DNA from: Mesorhizobium sp. Pch-S
Lineage (GTDB): Bacteria > Pseudomonadota > Alphaproteobacteria > Rhizobiales > Rhizobiaceae
Reading direction: 5' to 3'
Length of the DNA: 64,000 bases
Assembly: GCF_004136315.1 (NCBI RefSeq)
Contig: NZ_CP029562.1
Coordinates: 5,975,501-6,039,500, forward strand
Under the pieces are notes generated by a model that worked only from the letters and a program-made list of their open reading frames with translations, was not told the DNA's origin and did not search any database. The position numbers were made by a program, and so were the translations under genes. Shown piece by piece: positions 1-9,053 of the stretch (position 1 is its first letter; each line of letters begins with the position of its first letter).

Positions 1-111
1 ATCCGGCAGGAAGTAGTCGGTGAGCTCCTGCTCGCTGAGCGATGCGTCGCGGCAGCGTTTGCGCAGTTCGACAAGCGAGATCGGAGGACTTTGAGGTCTC
101 TTCGAAGCCAT
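1..111 (-). CDS. N-terminal fragment of an unidentified protein (cut by window edge)
   Basis: A reading frame starts at an ATG at 111 and runs off the left edge of the window, so only 37 residues are visible. It begins MASKRPQSPPISLVELRKR and continues as a charged segment ending DYFLPD. The start lies 4 bp beyond the stop of the alpha/beta-hydrolase-like gene on the same strand, so the two are almost certainly co-transcribed and probably translationally coupled. I do not recognise the family. The visible part has no signal peptide or membrane segment. The tight spacing suggests a job shared with the hydrolase, but that is inference. Confidence 0.6.
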   Translation of the reverse strand, partial: MASKRPQSPPISLVELRKRCRDASLSEQELTDYFLPD

Positions 112-115
112 CGGT

Positions 116-1126
116 TCACTCTGCCCAGCCGGCGATGATCCTGGCTGTGTCCTGGTTCATCAGATAACCATAGAGATCATGCGGGTTGGACACGAGTTGC
201 CCACCTGACGCATCACGATAATGCCAGCAATTGTAGATCTTCCTGTCGGTGATCGAACGGCAATAGCGCTTGGTGCGCATGGCTGCAAAGGCCGAGCGCA
301 TGCTTTGCACATGCGCGATGAAATCATCCTCTGCGTGGACATTGATCCAGTCGACGAACTGGTCGCGCGGATATTTTTCATCCTCCAGAGCCACCGCGTC
401 GAGCAGATTGCGCTGGATGCCGATTTCGCCGAGCGGACAGCCTAATGTGAGCCAGAGTCTGACCGGGATCGCGGCAGCATCGCGCCGATCCTCGTATTCG
501 GACCGGAACGAGTATTTCCAGAACACGTCGTAGGCGACCATGCAGCCCATGCTGTGGGTGACAAGGCAAACGTCATCGCCGTCAGCCAACGACTGCTTCA
601 GGATGTCCTGTAGCCGGGCGCGGATGTCCGAGCCGACACGCTGCGATGTGAGATAGACGGCAAGGTCCCACTTGATCGAGACTTCGACCAGCGAGTTGAC
701 GAGGCCGAAGGTGAACAGCTCGCCGAACATGGAAGCCGCATGTATCGCCTCGTCGAGAAAGCGCCAATCCTTGGCGATATCGAGGACATGGCGATAGCTC
801 GCCTTGTTGAAAGTCCGCAACGCGTCGGTCAAATCAAAGGCGTCGTCTAATGCGGCCGCCGGAAAGCACGGCTTGTAATCGTATCGCGGATCGTTCTGCG
901 CAGTCAGCAATGCGGCGGTCTTGGTGTCGTAGGACGCCTCGATGCGGTTGGTGACATCGCCGTAATACGCGCTGGTGAACTTGATAGCGCCGCCTTGGAT
1001 GTCGTTTGCGACATCCCCCCTGCCCGCCCGCTGCAATCCGGTGACAATGGCGCGCCTGGCAAGGGCGGCCAGCGCCGAACCGGCCGGCTTGATATCCCTG
1101 CCATGAACGAGGATGAGATGTTTCAT
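116..1126 (-). CDS. alpha/beta-hydrolase-fold protein (lipase/esterase-like)
   Basis: A 336-aa protein that opens with LILVHGRD, the usual first strand and oxyanion-hole segment of alpha/beta hydrolases. It carries LVTHSMG at residues 188-194, a G-x-S-x-G-like nucleophile elbow in which Thr replaces the first Gly and Ser192 is the likely nucleophile. A plausible acid lies in HAEDDF (about residue 266), and the catalytic His may be in NPHDLYGY near residue 317. No signal peptide or membrane helix is seen, so a cytoplasmic enzyme is expected. The substrate cannot be told. It is the upstream gene of a two-gene unit with the truncated gene at the window edge. Confidence 0.7.
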   Translation of the reverse strand: MKHLILVHGRDIKPAGSALAALARRAIVTGLQRAGRGDVANDIQGGAIKFTSAYYGDVTNRIEASYDTKTAALLTAQNDPRYDYKPCFPAAALDDAFDLTDALRTFNKASYRHVLDIAKDWRFLDEAIHAASMFGELFTFGLVNSLVEVSIKWDLAVYLTSQRVGSDIRARLQDILKQSLADGDDVCLVTHSMGCMVAYDVFWKYSFRSEYEDRRDAAAIPVRLWLTLGCPLGEIGIQRNLLDAVALEDEKYPRDQFVDWINVHAEDDFIAHVQSMRSAFAAMRTKRYCRSITDRKIYNCWHYRDASGGQLVSNPHDLYGYLMNQDTARIIAGWAE

Positions 1127-1222
1127 GCCCGCATGCCCCCTCGCTGGACAGGCTACGGTAGCACGATGTCCTGAAGGCTTTCTCAGATCTTCCGGTGTAA
1201 GCCGAAAGACGTATCCTGAAAC

Positions 1223-1399
1223 TCAGGCTGCTCTTACCAGATCGTTGTATTCATCGAGATCGACGTAGAAGACGCGGGTGATCTCGGTAATGATCTCGTC
1301 GTCGTCATAACCCTGCGATTTCAGTATGTTGATAGCCGTCAGGATATCGACTCGCTCGACGAGGCGCCGCTTCTGGTAGTCTTCAAAAAAAGTCTCCAC
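1223..1399 (-). CDS. small acidic protein, 58 aa, unknown function
   Basis: A GTG-started frame of 58 residues, with AAGGGA about 8 bp upstream as a ribosome-binding site. It is rich in Asp, Glu and Ile and contains ILTAINILKSQGYDDDEI followed by TEITRVFYVDLDEY, a pattern that looks like two amphipathic helices of a real folded protein rather than random translation. An in-frame stop lies about 16 codons before the GTG with no ATG in between, so GTG is the best start. No family is recognised. It stands alone, transcribed away from the secreted-protein gene at 1719. Confidence 0.5.
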   Translation of the reverse strand: METFFEDYQKRRLVERVDILTAINILKSQGYDDDEIITEITRVFYVDLDEYNDLVRAA

Positions 1400-1718
1400 C
1401 GGCCCGTCCCTTGCCCGATGTGCCCAGTAACGCCGAGATCACGGAAGAAACGCTGTATTCGTCCGCCTGCGCGGAACTGGCCCACGCCGACGAGGTCTTC
1501 CTCGATCTGCCCCCAAATCAAGTTTTGACGCGGAAAATATGGCCGACTCACCAAGGCCAACCAAAGGGTAACATGGGTGGACCAAAGCGCAGCAATATTA
1601 GTTGTCGAGAATATATGATTTCAGGGGTGAAGTTTGTGCAAGGGGCCACGTTCGGCGATGTTGCGATCTTGTCGAAAAAATGGTGCAAAGCATGCGCCGA
1701 CCGCATTCGGACCAATCG
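1400..1718. other. divergent intergenic region without a convincing gene
   Basis: This 319-bp stretch separates the minus-strand 58-aa gene from the plus-strand secreted-protein gene. Open frames across it have no Shine-Dalgarno sequence and protein-like composition is absent. It presumably holds both promoters, but I could not pick out convincing -35/-10 pairs. Confidence 0.5.
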
Positions 1719-2117
1719 ATGATGCGTTGCCTGACCCTTTTGTTTTCCTTCATGGCCGCTGGACTTGCGACCGGCAATGCGCACGCTGCCATCGTCGATG
1801 GCACCTTGCCCGACGGCAGTTACCGCTGCGAGGTCTACCTGCTCGGCGCCTTCGTCTCCCTGGGCGATATCAAGATCAAGGGCCGCGTCTATAGCGGTCC
1901 GACCTACGGCCCTGTGATGCAAGGCTACAATTACGAAATGGACAACAATGGCGAGATCAGCTGGCTTGGCCCTGTCGGCGGATTCACCAGTGGCGGCAAT
2001 GGCATCTCGCTGACGCAGGTGACGGCCGACGGCCCCACCGACGCTTCCTTCGACATCGTCATGCGCCAGCCTGACGGCGCCTTCAGCGCGGCGACCTGCA
2101 CGATCCGCGAACCTTGA
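1719..2117 (+). CDS. small secreted protein, unknown function
   Basis: From the ATG at 1719 this is 132 aa, opening with a typical Sec signal peptide (MMRCLTLLFSFMAAGLATG, then NAHAAI with a likely cut after AHA). The mature part of about 110 residues has two cysteines (YRCEVY near its start and ATCTIR near the end) that could form one disulfide, and many Gly and Asp residues, as in small beta-rich periplasmic proteins. The frame is open upstream to 1602, but the leading residues do not look like coding sequence and 1719 places the signal peptide at the terminus. No family is recognised. Confidence 0.65.
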   Translation: MMRCLTLLFSFMAAGLATGNAHAAIVDGTLPDGSYRCEVYLLGAFVSLGDIKIKGRVYSGPTYGPVMQGYNYEMDNNGEISWLGPVGGFTSGGNGISLTQVTADGPTDASFDIVMRQPDGAFSAATCTIREP

Positions 2118-2124
2118 ACGAAAG

Positions 2125-2151
2125 GCGCGGAACACCATGGGCGTTCCGCGC
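2125..2151. terminator. GC-rich inverted repeat between convergent genes
   Basis: GCGCGGAAC and GTTCCGCGC form 9-bp perfect arms around a 9-bp loop, 8 bp after the stop of the secreted-protein gene and before the end of the oppositely transcribed GMC gene. There is no T-run on either side, so it may be only a transcript-end stabilising hairpin. Confidence 0.5.
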
Positions 2152-2169
2152 GAATAGGCCTGGCAGTTT

Positions 2170-3741
2170 TCAGATCGTCCTGGCGGCCATCTCCTTCGCG
2201 ATATAGTCGGCTTGCCGGATCGCCAGCGTGACGATGGTCAGCGTCGGATTCTCCGCACCGCCGGTGGTGAACTGGCTGCCGTCCGATACGAACAGGTTCT
2301 TGATGTCATGCGTCTGGCCATGCCTGTTGACGACGCCGTCCTCTGGCTTCTCGCTCATCCGGTTGGTGCCGAGATTGTGCGTGGACGGATAAGGCGGTGT
2401 CGGGAAGACGCGCGTCGCGCCGACTGCGTCATAGATCGCCGTTCCTTGCCTGTAGGCATGGTCGCGCATCGCCGTGTCGTTGGGGTGATCGTCGAAATGC
2501 ACGTTCGCCACGGGCATGCCGTGCGTGTCCTTCTCGGAAGCATGCAGCGTCACACGGTTTTCGGCGCGCGGCATGTCCTCCCCGACAATCCATAGGCCAG
2601 CCATGTGATCGTAGTGGTCGAGCGCTGTGGTGAAGGACCGCCCCCAGCCGCCGGGATTGAGGAAGGCTGCCATGAACGGCAGCCCGAGCGACAGTGTTTC
2701 CAATTCATAGCCGCCAACGAAACCGCGCGAAGGATCATTGCGTGCCTCGTCACGCACGATGCCGGCCATCGTGGTGCCGCGATACATGTGCACCGGCTTG
2801 TCAAAGATGGCGTAGACCGAGCCGGTGGTGTGGCGCATGTAGTTCCGTCCCACCTGCCCCGAGGAGTTGGCAAGCCCCTGGGCAAATTTTGACGACTCCG
2901 AATTGAGCAGCAGGCGGGGACTTTCGATCGAATTGCCGGCAACGGCGACGATACGCGCCTTCTGTTCCTGCAGTTTGCCGTCCTTGTCGGCATAGACGAC
3001 GCCAGTCACCTTGCCCGACGCGTCGTGGTTGATCTTGATGACCATGGCATTGGGACGCACCTCCAGATGCCCCGTCGCTTCGCCCTTGGGAATTTCAGTG
3101 TAGAGCGTCGACCATTTGGCGCCCCACTTGCAGCCCTGGAAACAGAAGCCGGTCTGCTGGCAGGAATTGCGGTCGTCGCGTTGCTGCGAATTGATCGCCA
3201 TGCGACCAGTGTGACATTCCTTGTAGCCGAGCTTGTCGGCTCCGGCCTTCAGCACCTTGAAGTTGTTGTTGCCGGGCAGACCTGGGATGTCGTTGGTACG
3301 CGTCACCCCCATCTTGTCTTCGGCCTTGGCGTAATATGGTTCGAGTTCAGCAAGGGTGACAGGCCAGTCGAGCAGGTTGGCGCCCTCGACCTTGCCATAG
3401 GTGGTGAGTGTCTTGAATTCGTGTTCCTGCAGGCGCAGCGAGGCACCGGCCCAATGCGTGGTGGTTCCACCCACCGCCTTGACGATCCAGGCCGGCAGGT
3501 TGGGAAAGTCCTTCGCGACACGCCAGTCGCCCGAAGTCGTGCGCATGTCCTTCCAGGCGAGCTGGGCGAAACTGTCCCACTCGTCGTTGACGAAGTCGTC
3601 ATATTCGTAGCGCGCTCCTGCTTCGAGGATGACGACGTCGATGCCCTTCTGGGCAAGTTCGTTGCCGAGCGTGCCGCCGCCGGCACCCGAGCCGATGATG
3701 ACGACCACGCCATCATTCTTCAGGTCGAATGGTGCTGCCAT
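2170..3741 (-). CDS. GMC flavoprotein dehydrogenase, large subunit (gluconate/FAD-glucose dehydrogenase type)
   Basis: A 523-aa flavoprotein. Start 3741 is chosen because GGGAGG lies just upstream and the next residues lead into the FAD dinucleotide fold VVIIGSGAGGGTLGNELA. Near residue 200 there is a C-x5-C-x3-C motif (CQQTGFCFQGC). The same spacing binds a 3Fe-4S cluster in FAD-glucose and fructose dehydrogenases, so electrons probably leave through a cluster. The C-terminal HNLGTNRM and ENPTLTIV blocks carry the conserved GMC His and Asn. It has no signal peptide; in this family export depends on the Tat signal of the small subunit encoded next to it. The usual cytochrome c subunit is not encoded here. 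The substrate is a sugar, sugar acid or polyol, not determinable from sequence. Confidence 0.85.
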   Translation of the reverse strand: MAAPFDLKNDGVVVIIGSGAGGGTLGNELAQKGIDVVILEAGARYEYDDFVNDEWDSFAQLAWKDMRTTSGDWRVAKDFPNLPAWIVKAVGGTTTHWAGASLRLQEHEFKTLTTYGKVEGANLLDWPVTLAELEPYYAKAEDKMGVTRTNDIPGLPGNNNFKVLKAGADKLGYKECHTGRMAINSQQRDDRNSCQQTGFCFQGCKWGAKWSTLYTEIPKGEATGHLEVRPNAMVIKINHDASGKVTGVVYADKDGKLQEQKARIVAVAGNSIESPRLLLNSESSKFAQGLANSSGQVGRNYMRHTTGSVYAIFDKPVHMYRGTTMAGIVRDEARNDPSRGFVGGYELETLSLGLPFMAAFLNPGGWGRSFTTALDHYDHMAGLWIVGEDMPRAENRVTLHASEKDTHGMPVANVHFDDHPNDTAMRDHAYRQGTAIYDAVGATRVFPTPPYPSTHNLGTNRMSEKPEDGVVNRHGQTHDIKNLFVSDGSQFTTGGAENPTLTIVTLAIRQADYIAKEMAARTI

Positions 3742-3781
3742 GGTTTCCTCCCATGAATTCCTGCTGATTGAAGGGGGTTTT

Positions 3782-4312
3782 TCAGAGCCACTCGATGTCG
3801 TCGAAGCCACGGCTGATGTAGCCGCCCTTCGAATAGGACTCGCCCTCGTAGCCGAACACCGGCCAGATTTCTTTCTGGTTGTAGAGGCTGACAACCAGCC
3901 CGCCGCGTACCGCCTGGAAGAACGGCGTCGTCTCGATGGCCTTGAGCGCAGCGACCCGCTCCTCCTCCCAGCCGAGACCACGATAGCCGCCCTCGCCGGC
4001 GCGCTTGTCGAGATCGGCGATACCGGCCTCGATCAGTTCCTTGTGCTTGGCATCCTTTCCCGCCTGTTCGTCGTGGCTTTTCACGGCGACCGCATAGAAT
4101 TTGTCGGCCAGTTGATCGTGCGGGTAGATGTCGCGCGCCATCTGGATGAGCGTCGCCATCGTCTCCGGTTTCAACGCCGAGGTTTCCAGACCCCACGCGT
4201 TTTCGGGGCTGATGACCGCGTTGCCGGCAATGACCAGCAACGCGCCGATGCTGCCGCGTTTCAGAAGCTCGCGGCGCGACAGGCCCGGCCTGCCTTCATG
4301 GATTGTGACCAA
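3782..4312 (-). CDS. gluconate 2-dehydrogenase subunit 3 family protein (Tat signal)
   Basis: A 176-aa protein with a twin-arginine signal (SRRELLKRG followed by a hydrophobic GALLVIAGNAV) near residue 11-30. The mature part (PETMATLIQMARDIYPHD, then GLGWEEERVAALKAIE) matches the small gamma subunit of membrane-bound sugar/gluconate dehydrogenases. This subunit chaperones the GMC subunit and carries it through Tat. The start is probably the TTG at 4312, immediately preceded by GGGAGGAGAAG; the ATG at 4366 would add 18 arginine- and glutamine-rich residues. It ends about 40 bp before the large-subunit start, so the two form one transcript. Confidence 0.8.
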   Translation of the reverse strand: MVTIHEGRPGLSRRELLKRGSIGALLVIAGNAVISPENAWGLETSALKPETMATLIQMARDIYPHDQLADKFYAVAVKSHDEQAGKDAKHKELIEAGIADLDKRAGEGGYRGLGWEEERVAALKAIETTPFFQAVRGGLVVSLYNQKEIWPVFGYEGESYSKGGYISRGFDDIEWL

Positions 4313-4395
4313 CTTCTCCTCCCTTGCTTGCTGTTGCGCCTCCCGGCGCTGTGGCTGGCGTCGCATCCCCTCCCAGGGTGCGGCAGCATTTCCTC

Positions 4396-4791
4396 CTATT
4401 TGAAGCGACCGTGACGCTGCAGAACCTCGATCTTGTAGCCGTCGGGATCCTCGACGAAGAAGAAACGCGCCAGGAGCACACCGTCGCGGTTGAACTCGAC
4501 GATCTTCTTCGGGTTGAGACCGAGTGCACCGAAGCGGTCGTGCTCGGCGTCGAGATCGGAAACCGACACGGCGAAGTGACCATAGCCATCGCCCGGTGCG
4601 TAAGGCTCCGTCCTGCCCCTATTGACGGTCAACTCCACCTCGAAATCGCTCTCGGGATTCCGGAGATAGACAAGCGTGAAGGTCTCGAAATCCAGACGCT
4701 CGGCAATATCGAGGCCAAAGGCCTGTCTGTAGAATTCGACCGACCGGCTCTCATCCAGAACCCGTATCATCGTGTGGATTGCTTTGGCCAA
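4396..4791 (-). CDS. VOC-superfamily protein, lactoylglutathione lyase (glyoxalase I)-like
   Basis: A 131-aa single-repeat glyoxalase fold. HTMIRVLDESRSVEFYRQAF is the classical glyoxalase I opening with the metal-binding His. YGHFAVSVSDLD gives the second-half His, and FVEDPDGYKIEVLQ the C-terminal metal-binding Glu. A TTG at 4791 with GGAG five bases upstream is taken as start; the next ATG (4770) would remove the metal-binding His region. It probably detoxifies methylglyoxal with glutathione in the cytoplasm. It lies 83 bp upstream of the dehydrogenase subunit genes on the same strand and may lead the operon. Confidence 0.8.
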   Translation of the reverse strand: MAKAIHTMIRVLDESRSVEFYRQAFGLDIAERLDFETFTLVYLRNPESDFEVELTVNRGRTEPYAPGDGYGHFAVSVSDLDAEHDRFGALGLNPKKIVEFNRDGVLLARFFFVEDPDGYKIEVLQRHGRFK

Positions 4792-5026
4792 GGGAACTCC
4801 GTCCACATCATTCTGATGGGGAGGATTATGGGCCCGGCGAAAACAGTTTGGTGGCAGCCCGTTACCACGCGCAAATCCATGCTCCCGTTTATGGTTTTGG
4901 CGATTCTGTCGTTGCGTCGCGGACGAAAGTCCGATTGCCGGCTCGGCTGTTTCGGCGGAAGATATGCTGAAGCTGGCTGGTACGGGGCGTGCCGGCCAAA
5001 GCCAGACAAGGACGGGAGATCTATCG

Positions 5027-5332
5027 ATGTGCAGGGTGTTTGCCGGACAGGACCCGGAAGGGTACCGCCAGATCAACCGGTCGATCCGCATTGCCGGTCA
5101 TTCGACAAGCATCCAGCTCGAAGCCACCTTCTGGGAACTGCTGGATGAAATCGCCGAAAGCCAGGGCCTGACGACGCCGAAATTCATCTCGAAACTCTAC
5201 GACGAAGCCATTGAGATCAACGGTGAAATACCGAACTTCGCGTCGATGCTGCGCACAACCTGCGCGCTGTATCTGCGCGGCCATCGCCCCTGCGCGGAAG
5301 ACATCGAGGCGCTGCGACGTCAGGCAGCCTGA
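5027..5332 (+). CDS. ribbon-helix-helix domain protein
   Basis: A 101-aa protein started at the ATG at 5027 with GGGAG upstream. The core INRSIRIAGHSTSIQLEATF, then WELLDEIAESQGLTTPKFIS and KLYDEAI is a ribbon-helix-helix fold (short strand followed by two helices), as in the rhizobial arc-like family with an aromatic-rich first helix. It probably dimerises and could bind DNA. No partner toxin lies beside it; its neighbour is cckA, convergent and only about 30 bp away. Regulatory role is inferred from the fold alone. Confidence 0.7.
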   Translation: MCRVFAGQDPEGYRQINRSIRIAGHSTSIQLEATFWELLDEIAESQGLTTPKFISKLYDEAIEINGEIPNFASMLRTTCALYLRGHRPCAEDIEALRRQAA

Positions 5333-5365
5333 CGGTCCATGGAGCGAGCCCGACTGGGGGGTCGC

Positions 5366-7996
5366 TCAGGATTTCCCCTCTAGAACGTCCTTCACGACGG
5401 TGGCCAGCTGTTTCAGCGAAAACGGCTTCGGCAGGAACCCGAACTGGGCGTCGGCAGGCAGGTTCTTGGCGAAGGCGTCCTCCGCATAACCCGATACGAA
5501 AACGAACTTGATCGTCGGCTGACGCTTTCGCAATTCACCGAGCAGCGTCGGGCCATCCATCTCCGGCATGACGACGTCGGATACGACGATGTCGATCTTG
5601 CCTTCGAGTTCGTCGAAAACCTCCAGGGCCTCGACGCCCGATGTCGCCTCATGCACGGTGTAGCCTCGCGACTTGAGCGCACGCACGCCGCCCATGCGCA
5701 CGGCGTCCTCGTCTTCGACCAGAAGGACAATGGCTGAGCCGGACAGATCCTTGCCATCGCCGGACTTGGCTGCATCGCCATTCTTGACGGGTTCGGCAGC
5801 AGCCGAGTTCTCCGTTCCCGTCGCCCTGGTATCACCCGGCTTTCCTTCCGCCGGCAGCTTTGCCGCCTCTGCGACATGGCGCGGCAGGAAGATGCGGAAA
5901 GTCGTGCCCTTGCCGACTTCGGAATCGCAGAAGATGAAGCCGCCCGTCTGCTTGATGATGCCATAGACCATCGACAAGCCGAGGCCGGTGCCCTTACCGA
6001 CTTCCTTGGTGGTGAAGAAGGGTTCGAAGATCTTCTTCAGCACATCCGGTGCGATACCCGATCCGGTGTCCTCGACTTCGACGACGACATAATCGGCGGC
6101 TGGCAGTTCGCGATAGGAAAACGCGGCGCATTCGTCGGCCGTGACGTTTTTTGTGCGCACGGTGAGATCACCACCCGACGGCATGGCATCACGGGCGTTC
6201 ACGGCGAGATTGACCACCACCTGTTCGAACTGGCCGATATCGACCTTGACCGGCCAAAGGTCACGGCCGTGGTCGACCTTGAGCTTGATGCTGTTGCCGA
6301 CAAGGCGCGCAAGCAGCATGCGCAGGTCGGCAAGCACGTCGGTGAGGTTGAGCACTTCCGGACGCAACGTCTGTTTGCGCGAGAAGGCGAGAAGCTGACG
6401 CACCAGCGATGCCGCCCGGTTCGCATTCTGCTTGATGTTCATGATGTCCGGGAAGGACGGATCCGACGGACGGTGGTTCGCCAGCAGCAGGTCGGATGCC
6501 ATGATGATGGCGGTGAGCACATTGTTGAAGTCGTGCGCGATGCCGCCAGCCAGCTGGCCCACGGCCTGCATCTTCTGGCTCTGCGCCATCTGGCCTTCCA
6601 GCGCCTTCTGCTCGGTGGTTTCCACCGCATAGACAATAGCCGCCTCTTCCGCACCCTCGCCATCGGTGCCGTCGGCGACCGCGTTGACGTAGAAGCGGAC
6701 ATGACGCTCCTCATTGTCCGGCAGGACCGTGTCGATCGGTGCGATCTCGGCCTGGCGCTGATGCGCCTTTTCGAGTGCCGTCGCGAAGGCTGGCCGGTCT
6801 CGCTCATGGATGACCGTGTCCAGGCGCACCTTGCGGTCGAGCGCATCACGGTCGACCGCAGGCGAGAACAGGGACAGGAACGGCGCATTGGTACGCAGGA
6901 TGCGACCGTCGTGGTCGACGCCCGCGATCGCCATCGGTGTCGAATTGAAGAAACGGGTGAAACGGATTTCGGAAGCCCGCAAGTCGGCGGAGGCATCCTC
7001 ACCCTGGGTCCGGTTGAGCACGATGGTACGGCTTGGGCCGTTGAGCCCCTCGCGACTCGCCGAAACCCGGTGCATGAAGCGCACCGGCAGCGCCTTGCCG
7101 GCCATGGTGGTGAGGTCGAGGTCGATCACGGCGTTACGCGTTGTGCCGGGATCCGCCCGCACCGAGCGGATGAGCGCCATGCCGTCACCGGCGACAATGT
7201 CGGGAAGCGTAACCGCACCTGGCGTGAAAGATGCAAGATCGATCCCCAGCCATTCCGCCAGGGTCGCGTTGATGTATGTGACGCGACCGTCCTGATCGGC
7301 AGCGAAAAATCCCGCCGGCGCGTGATCGAGATGGTCGATTGCCTGCTGCAGATCCAGGAAGAAGCGTTCCTGCTCGGCGCGCTCGACCGAGATGTCGGCC
7401 AGTTGCCATGCCGACAGCGGTTGCCGGAGGCCAGGCACGGAAAACGTGCGCGCCCGGGTACGATACCAACGCCCGCCGGGTTCGGCGCCCGGGCGAACCG
7501 ATTGCGTCAGCCGGAATTCGCCATCACCGGCCTGTCCATCGCGCAGGCCGGAGGAAAGGCGATAAATCGTGCTGGTTGCTTCCGGAACGTCCGACAGCAA
7601 CCCCTCCACGGTCTTGACGTCGGCGGCGGATGTCGCCCCCGTCATGTCGGCATAAGCGCGATTGGCGTAGACCACGCGATCCTTGGCATCCGTCACCAGA
7701 AGGCCTTGCGACATCGAATCGACAAAGGCCTTGGAGAGTTCATCGCTGGTCGAGCGCGGCGCGATCTGCACGAAACCGATTGCAGTCGCAAACAGGAAGC
7801 CAACGCCGATCATCGCCAGCACGCCTAGCATGCCAAGCAGGAACGGATCGCCGAAACGCTCGCGGAAAATACCAAAGACAACGGCAGCTGCGGCCAGAAC
7901 AACCATGAAGACGATAAGCCGCGTCACTGCGCCCGGCCTTGTACCCTGGTCGACGATCGGCATCGGATAAAACTCGCCGCCCGTTTCCTTGGCCAT
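5366..7996 (-). CDS. cckA: cell-cycle hybrid histidine kinase CckA
   Basis: An 876-aa membrane hybrid kinase. Two membrane segments (about 25-44 and 52-75) are followed by three PAS-like regions (about 85-195, 215-315 and 350-450). The kinase part has GGIAHDFNN with the phospho-His near 495, [11 protein letters not shown] (N box), DTGSGIAP and [13 protein letters not shown] (G boxes). The C-terminal receiver has [18 protein letters not shown] with the phospho-Asp, and KPFSLKQL. This domain order and length match CckA of alphaproteobacteria, which drives CtrA and CpdR phosphorylation through ChpT. The ATG at 7996 is preferred because [10 protein letters not shown] leads quickly into the first helix; an ATG at 8053 with GGGAG upstream would add 19 residues. 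Confidence 0.88.
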   Translation of the reverse strand: MAKETGGEFYPMPIVDQGTRPGAVTRLIVFMVVLAAAAVVFGIFRERFGDPFLLGMLGVLAMIGVGFLFATAIGFVQIAPRSTSDELSKAFVDSMSQGLLVTDAKDRVVYANRAYADMTGATSAADVKTVEGLLSDVPEATSTIYRLSSGLRDGQAGDGEFRLTQSVRPGAEPGGRWYRTRARTFSVPGLRQPLSAWQLADISVERAEQERFFLDLQQAIDHLDHAPAGFFAADQDGRVTYINATLAEWLGIDLASFTPGAVTLPDIVAGDGMALIRSVRADPGTTRNAVIDLDLTTMAGKALPVRFMHRVSASREGLNGPSRTIVLNRTQGEDASADLRASEIRFTRFFNSTPMAIAGVDHDGRILRTNAPFLSLFSPAVDRDALDRKVRLDTVIHERDRPAFATALEKAHQRQAEIAPIDTVLPDNEERHVRFYVNAVADGTDGEGAEEAAIVYAVETTEQKALEGQMAQSQKMQAVGQLAGGIAHDFNNVLTAIIMASDLLLANHRPSDPSFPDIMNIKQNANRAASLVRQLLAFSRKQTLRPEVLNLTDVLADLRMLLARLVGNSIKLKVDHGRDLWPVKVDIGQFEQVVVNLAVNARDAMPSGGDLTVRTKNVTADECAAFSYRELPAADYVVVEVEDTGSGIAPDVLKKIFEPFFTTKEVGKGTGLGLSMVYGIIKQTGGFIFCDSEVGKGTTFRIFLPRHVAEAAKLPAEGKPGDTRATGTENSAAAEPVKNGDAAKSGDGKDLSGSAIVLLVEDEDAVRMGGVRALKSRGYTVHEATSGVEALEVFDELEGKIDIVVSDVVMPEMDGPTLLGELRKRQPTIKFVFVSGYAEDAFAKNLPADAQFGFLPKPFSLKQLATVVKDVLEGKS

Positions 7997-8234
7997 GTGC
8001 CCCCTGCTCACCAATTCCAGCCGCCGGCGCCCCGACTCGCCCGGTTGAATCATATTCTCCCTGCCCGGAAAAGACCCTGCTGGCAAATGTGCGCCAAAAA
8101 CAACGTTATCGCGGGGCTTTGCCGCAAGCCGTTCCGATATGCCCTGTTCACAAAGCGCCAAACGCGCCTTGCGACATCCTGGCACCGCCTTTAGTGTCGC
8201 CGACGCTGGGGCCGGATCATTGTTGGGGATGTCT

Positions 8235-8975
8235 ATGCTGAGTTGGCTGGAAAGCATGGCAGGGCCGAATTATGCACCTGCCATCCTGTGGACCTTCGCG
8301 GCCCTGGTCCTGCTTGTCATCCTGCTGGTTATCGTGAGGTTGATACGCGGCCTGACCTTCGGCACCTATGTCGCTGGCGGCAAGAACCGCAAGACGCGTC
8401 TTGCGGTCATGGATGCAACCGCGGTCGACAGCCATCGCCGTCTGGTCCTCGTGCGACGTGACGACATCGAACATTTGATCCTTATCGGCGGACCCACGGA
8501 CGTGGTTGTCGAGCGCGATATCCGCATGGTGCCGTCGCGCCGCCCGATTCTCACCGGAGACGGCCAGCAACAGCAGCCGGCAGCGCGCCCAGCCGGCGAA
8601 CAGCAGCGTCAACAACAACCTTCGCCTTCGCCTTCATCCGCACCGGCAAGACGGGCCGAACCGCCGCGCCAGCAGGCTGCGCCGAGTGCACCGACGCCAC
8701 ATCGTGAGCCGACCCTGCCACTGTCTTCACCGCCAAGGGTTCAACAGCCAGCGATGCAAGCCGCGGTGCGTCAGGAACCCGTCCGGGCCGAACCGCCATT
8801 TCGTGCGCCACCGGAGCCGCTGGAGGATCCGCTCGACGACGCATTGATGCACGAGCTTGAAGTTTCGCTGGAACAGGACGACGTGCCGCCAGCCAAGACC
8901 AACGCAAAGGCGCAGCCCACGCTGGACGACGAAATGGCAAAACTTCTCGGCGAGTTGTCCAGTCACAAGCGGTGA
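8235..8975 (+). CDS. FliO-like single-pass membrane protein with proline-rich tail
   Basis: A 246-aa protein. One transmembrane helix (ILWTFAALVLLVILLVIVRL, about residues 17-36) is followed by a short beta-rich cytoplasmic module (LAVMDATAVDSHRRLVLVRR, then EHLILIGGPTDVVVER) that matches the FliO/YgaC-type fold. The rest is a long Gln/Pro/Ala-rich tail and an acidic end (DDEMAKLLGELSSH). FliO helps assemble the flagellar export gate, but no flagellar genes lie nearby, and the protein is divergent from cckA, so its real role is open. Start 8235 is used; ATG 8229 is an alternative. Confidence 0.65.
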   Translation: MLSWLESMAGPNYAPAILWTFAALVLLVILLVIVRLIRGLTFGTYVAGGKNRKTRLAVMDATAVDSHRRLVLVRRDDIEHLILIGGPTDVVVERDIRMVPSRRPILTGDGQQQQPAARPAGEQQRQQQPSPSPSSAPARRAEPPRQQAAPSAPTPHREPTLPLSSPPRVQQPAMQAAVRQEPVRAEPPFRAPPEPLEDPLDDALMHELEVSLEQDDVPPAKTNAKAQPTLDDEMAKLLGELSSHKR

Positions 8976-9004
8976 TCGGCTACGAGCGCCCGGCACAAAA
9001 GAAA

Positions 9005-9025
9005 ATGGCCGGCTGAGCCGGCCAT
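9005..9025 (-). terminator. intrinsic terminator for dksA
   Basis: ATGGCCGGC and GCCGGCCAT form 9-bp perfect arms around a 3-bp loop. On the minus strand a T-rich tail (TTTTCTTTTG) follows, so it terminates dksA. It can also serve the convergent FliO-like gene as a stem without a T-run. Confidence 0.75.
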
Positions 9026-9053
9026 CTCCAAAGACAAACTAACGTCGACGAAA

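Noticed and set aside
1339..1560. 73-codon minus-strand frame over the 58-aa gene
   Set aside because: Considered as a frameshifted N-terminal extension of the 58-aa protein, but its residues are not protein-like and the GTG start with its own ribosome-binding site is better.
1411..1722. 103-codon plus-strand frame before the secreted protein
   Set aside because: No ribosome-binding site and no protein-like pattern; overlaps the leader of the 58-aa gene.
5876..7828. 650-codon plus-strand frame opposite cckA
   Set aside because: Antisense to strongly conserved kinase and PAS domains; composition is Arg/His-rich and no family is seen.
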